Below are positions 60,410 through 64,000 of a stretch of 64,000 bases of DNA, piece after piece. The DNA lies in assembly GCA_029948255.1 (NCBI GenBank), contig JALIZF010001281.1, forward strand, positions 62,001-126,000, read 5' to 3'. A program made the position numbers and the translations under genes. This DNA is from Telmatactis stephensoni. Lineage: Eukaryota > Cnidaria > Anthozoa > Actiniaria > Isophelliidae. The notes beneath the pieces were generated by a model. The model saw nothing but the letters and a program-made list of their open reading frames with translations, was not told the origin of the DNA and ran no database searches. Within the stretch, counting starts at the first letter, position 1. Each line of letters opens with the position of its first letter.

Positions 60410-60769
60410 CTTAGAGGAGGGGAGGAGTATAGAAAGAGGAGGGGGGAGGAGGAGGGAGGAGTATAGAAAGAGGAGGGGGGAGGAGGAGGGAGGAGTATAG
60501 TTAGAGGAGGGGGAGGAGGACGAGGAGTATAGTTAGAGGAGGGGGGAGGAGGAGGGGGGAGTATAGAAAGAGGAGGGGGGAGAAGGAGGGAAGGAGTATA
60601 GAAAGATCTAGAGGAGGGGGGAGGAGGAGGGAAGGAGTATAGAAAGAGGAGGGGGGAGGAGGAGGGAGGAGTATAGTTAGAGGAGGGGGTAGGAGTACGA
60701 GGAGTATAGTTAGAGGAGGGGTAAGGAGGGGGAGAGTATAGTTAGGGGAGGGGGGAGGAGGAGAGAGTA
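60410..60769. repeat. G-rich minisatellite
   Basis: About eight to ten copies of a roughly 35-45-bp unit, GAGGAGGGGGGAGGAGGAGG followed by GAGGAGTATAGAAA or GTATAGTTA. Repeated G-runs could form quadruplexes. The proline-rich minus-strand ORF is an artefact. Confidence 0.92.
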
Positions 60770-61255
60770 TGTTAAGCATCGCACGACCCTTGTGGTCCGT
60801 TGGGCCGTTGGTCCACACAAGGAACTCATGGGTCCGCAGCCCACCACCTCTCCCCCTCAAGTTGATTCGAATTAGTATCCCACCACCCCTCGCCCTTGAG
60901 TTTCTAAGAATTAGTCCACAACCATGAAATATCGTTGTGGACTTGTTGCGGTTACGGTGAGTGAACACGAAAATGTTGTGGTAGTTATAGTGAGTTAACA
61001 CTGAGTCCTCCCTTCGTCTATAAGAATTAGTGCGCAAGTACTAGAAGTGGTCCACAAACACAAGAATTAGCCGCAAGGACTAGTGCACAACCATGACGAA
61101 AAGTTTTAGCGCCATTAATTGGAAAGCATGATTTAAATCACTCAATGCATATAGAAATAAACACAGACTCTTGATTTTAACAAGTCACTTTTATTTTTCA
61201 AAACTATAAAAGTTTAGTTTATATCATCATCATTGCTGGAACGAGTATTATGCCA

Positions 61256-61416
61256 CTAGTAAGGCTGAGTCCGCTTCTTAGCCACTCTCATAGATCTTCG
61301 TACACGTATGCGATCAGCTTTTAGATAGGGGCCCACAGCTTTCTGAGCGTCATCATCCATGTAATTCTTTATCAGGTCATATCGAGGTCGCTTTTTTTAC
61401 GGTCACTTGCATCCAT
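61256..61416 (-). pseudogene. small basic ORF broken in an A-run
   Basis: ATG at 61416 reads MDASDRKK, then the frame fails at a run of seven A. With one extra base it would continue through RPRYDLIKNYMDDDAQKAV to VAKKRTQPY and stop at 61256. Family unknown. It may belong to the mobile-element ORF group immediately upstream (61578-62742). Confidence 0.3.
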
Positions 61417-61577
61417 TACATCGATTTATATCGACGCACACTAGGTTGATTTATTCGTAGTTAGCGCGCGCTATCTAAACCATCCAACCACAACGTACAC
61501 CATAGGAAGCCCAACCATACTCGTCATACAACATTTGTTCAGAATCAGATTTTAATACAATTAATAGAATCAAGAGA

Positions 61578-62117
61578 TTATAACAAATTCGATTTAGAAA
61601 AGTAACGATTGAAAGGGTAATCGTGAACTGCTGTCTTTTGTTCTGAAACTCTTTCTTTTTCGAACAATTTATTCAGCAAAAATTTTCTTTTGTGTATCGC
61701 AGATTCAGTAGCTTCTAACCAGCCAAAGTTCTCAGAGTCGATAAGGTTTTGTTTGGTTTCCATAACTTGTCGATAAATAGGATCTTTTTTCAAGTAGTGA
61801 GCCCATTTCAACTGTTCCAGGAGGACTTCTCTCAACTCTTTCCTGTATGTTGGTACCAATGCGTTTGAGGCTTTGGTTACGGCTACCTCATGGGCGTCCC
61901 CATCCCCTTCATATTGCATCACTAAAGCCTTCCATTGCTCTTGATGACGATTTATTGCTTCGTCCTGCAATCTAAACCATACATCGTTGCTATCTTCATT
62001 AGAGTCAGTACTCTCTTGAGAACTCTGAGAATACTCTTCGCTTTCATCTGCATTATCGAAACTCGACACTTCGCTATCAGTTGTTTCTTCATCTAAGTCG
62101 TAATGCTGCTCAGCCAT
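61578..62117 (-). CDS. acidic-N-terminal mobile-element-like protein
   Basis: ATG at 62117, 179 residues, complete. The first about 45 residues are Ser/Asp/Glu-rich. The rest is helical with DVWFRLQDEAINRHQ, LVPTYRKELREVLLEQLKW and AIHKRKFLLNKLF. I recall similar short proteins as repeated uncharacterised ORFs in cnidarian genomes, next to zinc-finger ORFs like the one at 62338, but I cannot name the family. No catalytic motif. Same strand as the zinc-finger ORF, 220 bases downstream of it. Confidence 0.5.
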   Translation of the reverse strand: MAEQHYDLDEETTDSEVSSFDNADESEEYSQSSQESTDSNEDSNDVWFRLQDEAINRHQEQWKALVMQYEGDGDAHEVAVTKASNALVPTYRKELREVLLEQLKWAHYLKKDPIYRQVMETKQNLIDSENFGWLEATESAIHKRKFLLNKLFEKERVSEQKTAVHDYPFNRYFSKSNLL

Positions 62118-62337
62118 AATTAATGACCTGGATTGATCGACGTCCTGACGTATAGTGGTACTTCATTTCAAAGTATTCTCTTTATATACACGAGAAAATG
62201 GCGTGGTTACTAAGCGTACTTCCTTATACAGCAATTTCTTTCAAATGCTTCACTTGTCCAGTAGGAAGATCATCTTAGTTTTGAATGGAATTGAGCTATG
62301 TGTTGTAGCTTTCCATAGCTCCATATTTCAAAGTAGA

Positions 62338-62742
62338 TTAGAAGGTGTGCCAATGTGGATTCCCTCGTTTTCTATGACTTTTGCTATCGCTGGTTGTTTC
62401 TCTTGTATGTCGCATTAGAGATGAATCACTCACTTCTCTTGTCACTGATAACTGATAGTTAATATCTCTTTCTGCTCGTCGCGTCAATGATGTTTGTGGA
62501 GAACATATGCTCGAGTCATTATTGTTTTGTTCAGGATAGATGACCACTTTTACTTTGGGTTGTAGTTTTGCTTCTTGTAGATACTTTCTGCGCTCGATGT
62601 AATCCAACTGATGCACATCCGCGAGATGATTAGATAATTTTACCAGGTATTTTGCTCCACACCCTGGAAATGGACAATCTCGACATACTCGCTTCACAAC
62701 CATCTCTGCACAAATGAATTTTGTTCCACAATGTTTCCCCAT
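62338..62742 (-). CDS. zinc-finger mobile-element-like ORF, left arm copy
   Basis: From the ATG at 62742 it encodes 134 residues. Contains CRDCPFPGCGAKYL followed by LSNHLADVH, a C-x4-C ... H-x4-H finger (residues about 18-43), then a basic stretch and a polar tail. DNA binding is inferred from the finger. Exact mirror copy at 63465-63869. Confidence 0.5.
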   Translation of the reverse strand: MGKHCGTKFICAEMVVKRVCRDCPFPGCGAKYLVKLSNHLADVHQLDYIERRKYLQEAKLQPKVKVVIYPEQNNNDSSICSPQTSLTRRAERDINYQLSVTREVSDSSLMRHTRETTSDSKSHRKRGNPHWHTF

Positions 62743-63464
62743 ATATGTTGACCAAAAGGAGAAATCAACGACAAAGTTAGCGCCAATTTCTGATAAAACA
62801 ATCAAACTTCCGGGACAATTCCCTCGTGAAATTCGGGACAAAAGCAAGGACTATCGGGTCTTTCAGGACAAAAACGAGGACTTTCGGGACTTTCGGGTCT
62901 TTCGGGACATCCCTTGCCTTGAGTGTTTTTTCATCTGAAACTTCGTACAACACCTTATTGAAACATAAACCATGTTCTTTTTCAATTTCATCGCATCTCC
63001 TGTTCGTTGGTCATAACAAGAATACAGTACTGATTGTGAGAAGATCACCATAGAAAACTCGCTTAACAAGACCGAAAGCTTGCATATTGCCAAGATTATT
63101 AAGCCTAATAATCTTGGCAATATGCAAGCTTTCGGTCTTGTTAAGCGAGTTTTCTATGGTGATCTTCTCACAATCAGTACTGTATTCTTGTTATGACCAA
63201 CGAACAGGAGATGCGATGAAATTGAAAAAGAACATGGTTTATGTTTCAATAAGGTGTTGTACGAAGTTTCAGATGAAAAAACACTCAAGGCAAGGGATGT
63301 CCCGAAAGACCCGAAAGTCCCGAAAGTCCTCGTTTTTGTCCTGAAAGACCCGATAGTCCTTGCTTTTGTCCCGAATTTCACGAGGGAATTGTCCCGGAAG
63401 TTTGATTGTTTTATCAGAAATTGGCGCTAACTTTGTCGTTGATTTCTCCTTTTGGTCAACATAT

Positions 63465-63869
63465 ATGGGGAAACATTGTGGAACAAAATTCATTTGTGCA
63501 GAGATGGTTGTGAAGCGAGTATGTCGAGATTGTCCATTTCCAGGGTGTGGAGCAAAATACCTGGTAAAATTATCTAATCATCTCGCGGATGTGCATCAGT
63601 TGGATTACATCGAGCGCAGAAAGTATCTACAAGAAGCAAAACTACAACCCAAAGTAAAAGTGGTCATCTATCCTGAACAAAACAATAATGACTCGAGCAT
63701 ATGTTCTCCACAAACATCATTGACGCGACGAGCAGAAAGAGATATTAACTATCAGTTATCAGTGACAAGAGAAGTGAGTGATTCATCTCTAATGCGACAT
63801 ACAAGAGAAACAACCAGCGATAGCAAAAGTCATAGAAAACGAGGGAATCCACATTGGCACACCTTCTAA
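63465..63869 (+). CDS. zinc-finger mobile-element-like ORF, right arm copy
   Basis: Identical in sequence to the ORF at 62338-62742 but on the opposite strand, as the mirror arm of the palindrome. If the palindrome continues, a mirror copy of the 179-residue ORF at 61578 should follow just beyond the window. Confidence 0.5.
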   Translation: MGKHCGTKFICAEMVVKRVCRDCPFPGCGAKYLVKLSNHLADVHQLDYIERRKYLQEAKLQPKVKVVIYPEQNNNDSSICSPQTSLTRRAERDINYQLSVTREVSDSSLMRHTRETTSDSKSHRKRGNPHWHTF

Positions 63870-64000
63870 TCTACTTTGAAATATGGAGCTATGGAAAGCT
63901 ACAACACATAGCTCAATTCCATTCAAAACTAAGATGATCTTCCTACTGGACAAGTGAAGCATTTGAAAGAAATTGCTGTATAAGGAAGTACGCTTAGTAA

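Larger units (their letters stand above)
62207..64000. repeat. large perfect palindrome, right arm cut by window end
   Basis: The centre is at about 63103.5, with essentially no spacer (CCAAGATTATTA-agcc-TAATAATCTTGG). Bases 62207-63101 and 63106-64000 are reverse complements. The ORF translations on the two arms are identical, and 62207-62231 mirrors the last 25 bases of the window. Each arm is at least 895 bp and runs on beyond the window. Confidence 0.95.

Noticed and set aside
60501..61037. Proline/leucine-rich minus-strand ORF
   Set aside because: Most of it is the G-rich minisatellite read on the other strand.

Overview
The window looks like AT-rich nuclear DNA of a marine invertebrate, most likely an anthozoan cnidarian (coral or sea anemone). 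This is inferred from compact animal genes with GT-AG introns, a centrosomal/ciliary CEP95 gene, a secreted pancreatic-type lipase and a very heavy load of short foldback elements. No taxon can be fixed from the sequence alone. All exon models below were made by eye from splice consensus and reading frame; they were not checked against transcripts.

Layout. 1-2.6 kb: gene-poor, with a mariner-like element (970-1845) interrupted by a foldback element. 2.69-8.37 kb (+): nine-exon secreted triacylglycerol lipase with full catalytic triad. 9.8-11.3 kb (+): intronless type II membrane protein of the GDP-fucose O-fucosyltransferase fold that has lost its signature residues. 13.06-15.08 kb (-): leishmanolysin-like metallopeptidase in one long exon. 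20.1-21.6 kb (+): second, apparently intact O-fucosyltransferase-like paralogue. 22-31 kb: repeat-rich stretch with microsatellites, an AAGATCTTG-type array, fragments of a zinc-binding gene and a decayed R2-like LINE (-). 31.7-35.7 kb: a BEN-domain gene (-) and, divergently, an intact six-exon Tc1/IS630-type transposase gene (+) with a DD34E triad. 36.3-38.6 kb (-): SAM-domain gene lacking a visible first exon. 38.8-46.9 kb: an about 8-kb segment bounded by 26-bp inverted repeats and carrying one large multi-exon gene (-) with at least three frameshifts. 48.2-58.5 kb (+): CEP95 in about 19 exons, its introns full of foldback elements. 58.5-64 kb: further repeats, a G-rich minisatellite, two small mobile-element-like ORFs and one arm plus the mirror arm of a palindrome that runs off the window end.

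The protein-coding genes do not form a pathway. The lipase, the two glycosyltransferase-like proteins and the metallopeptidase are secretory-route proteins; CEP95 is centrosomal. The rest of the window is a record of mobile DNA: nested, domesticated-looking, decaying and palindromic elements. The main candidates for something new are the intron-rich DD34E gene facing a BEN gene, the 8-kb inverted-repeat-bounded unit, the O-fucosyltransferase-like protein without its RRTD motif, and the zero-spacer palindrome.
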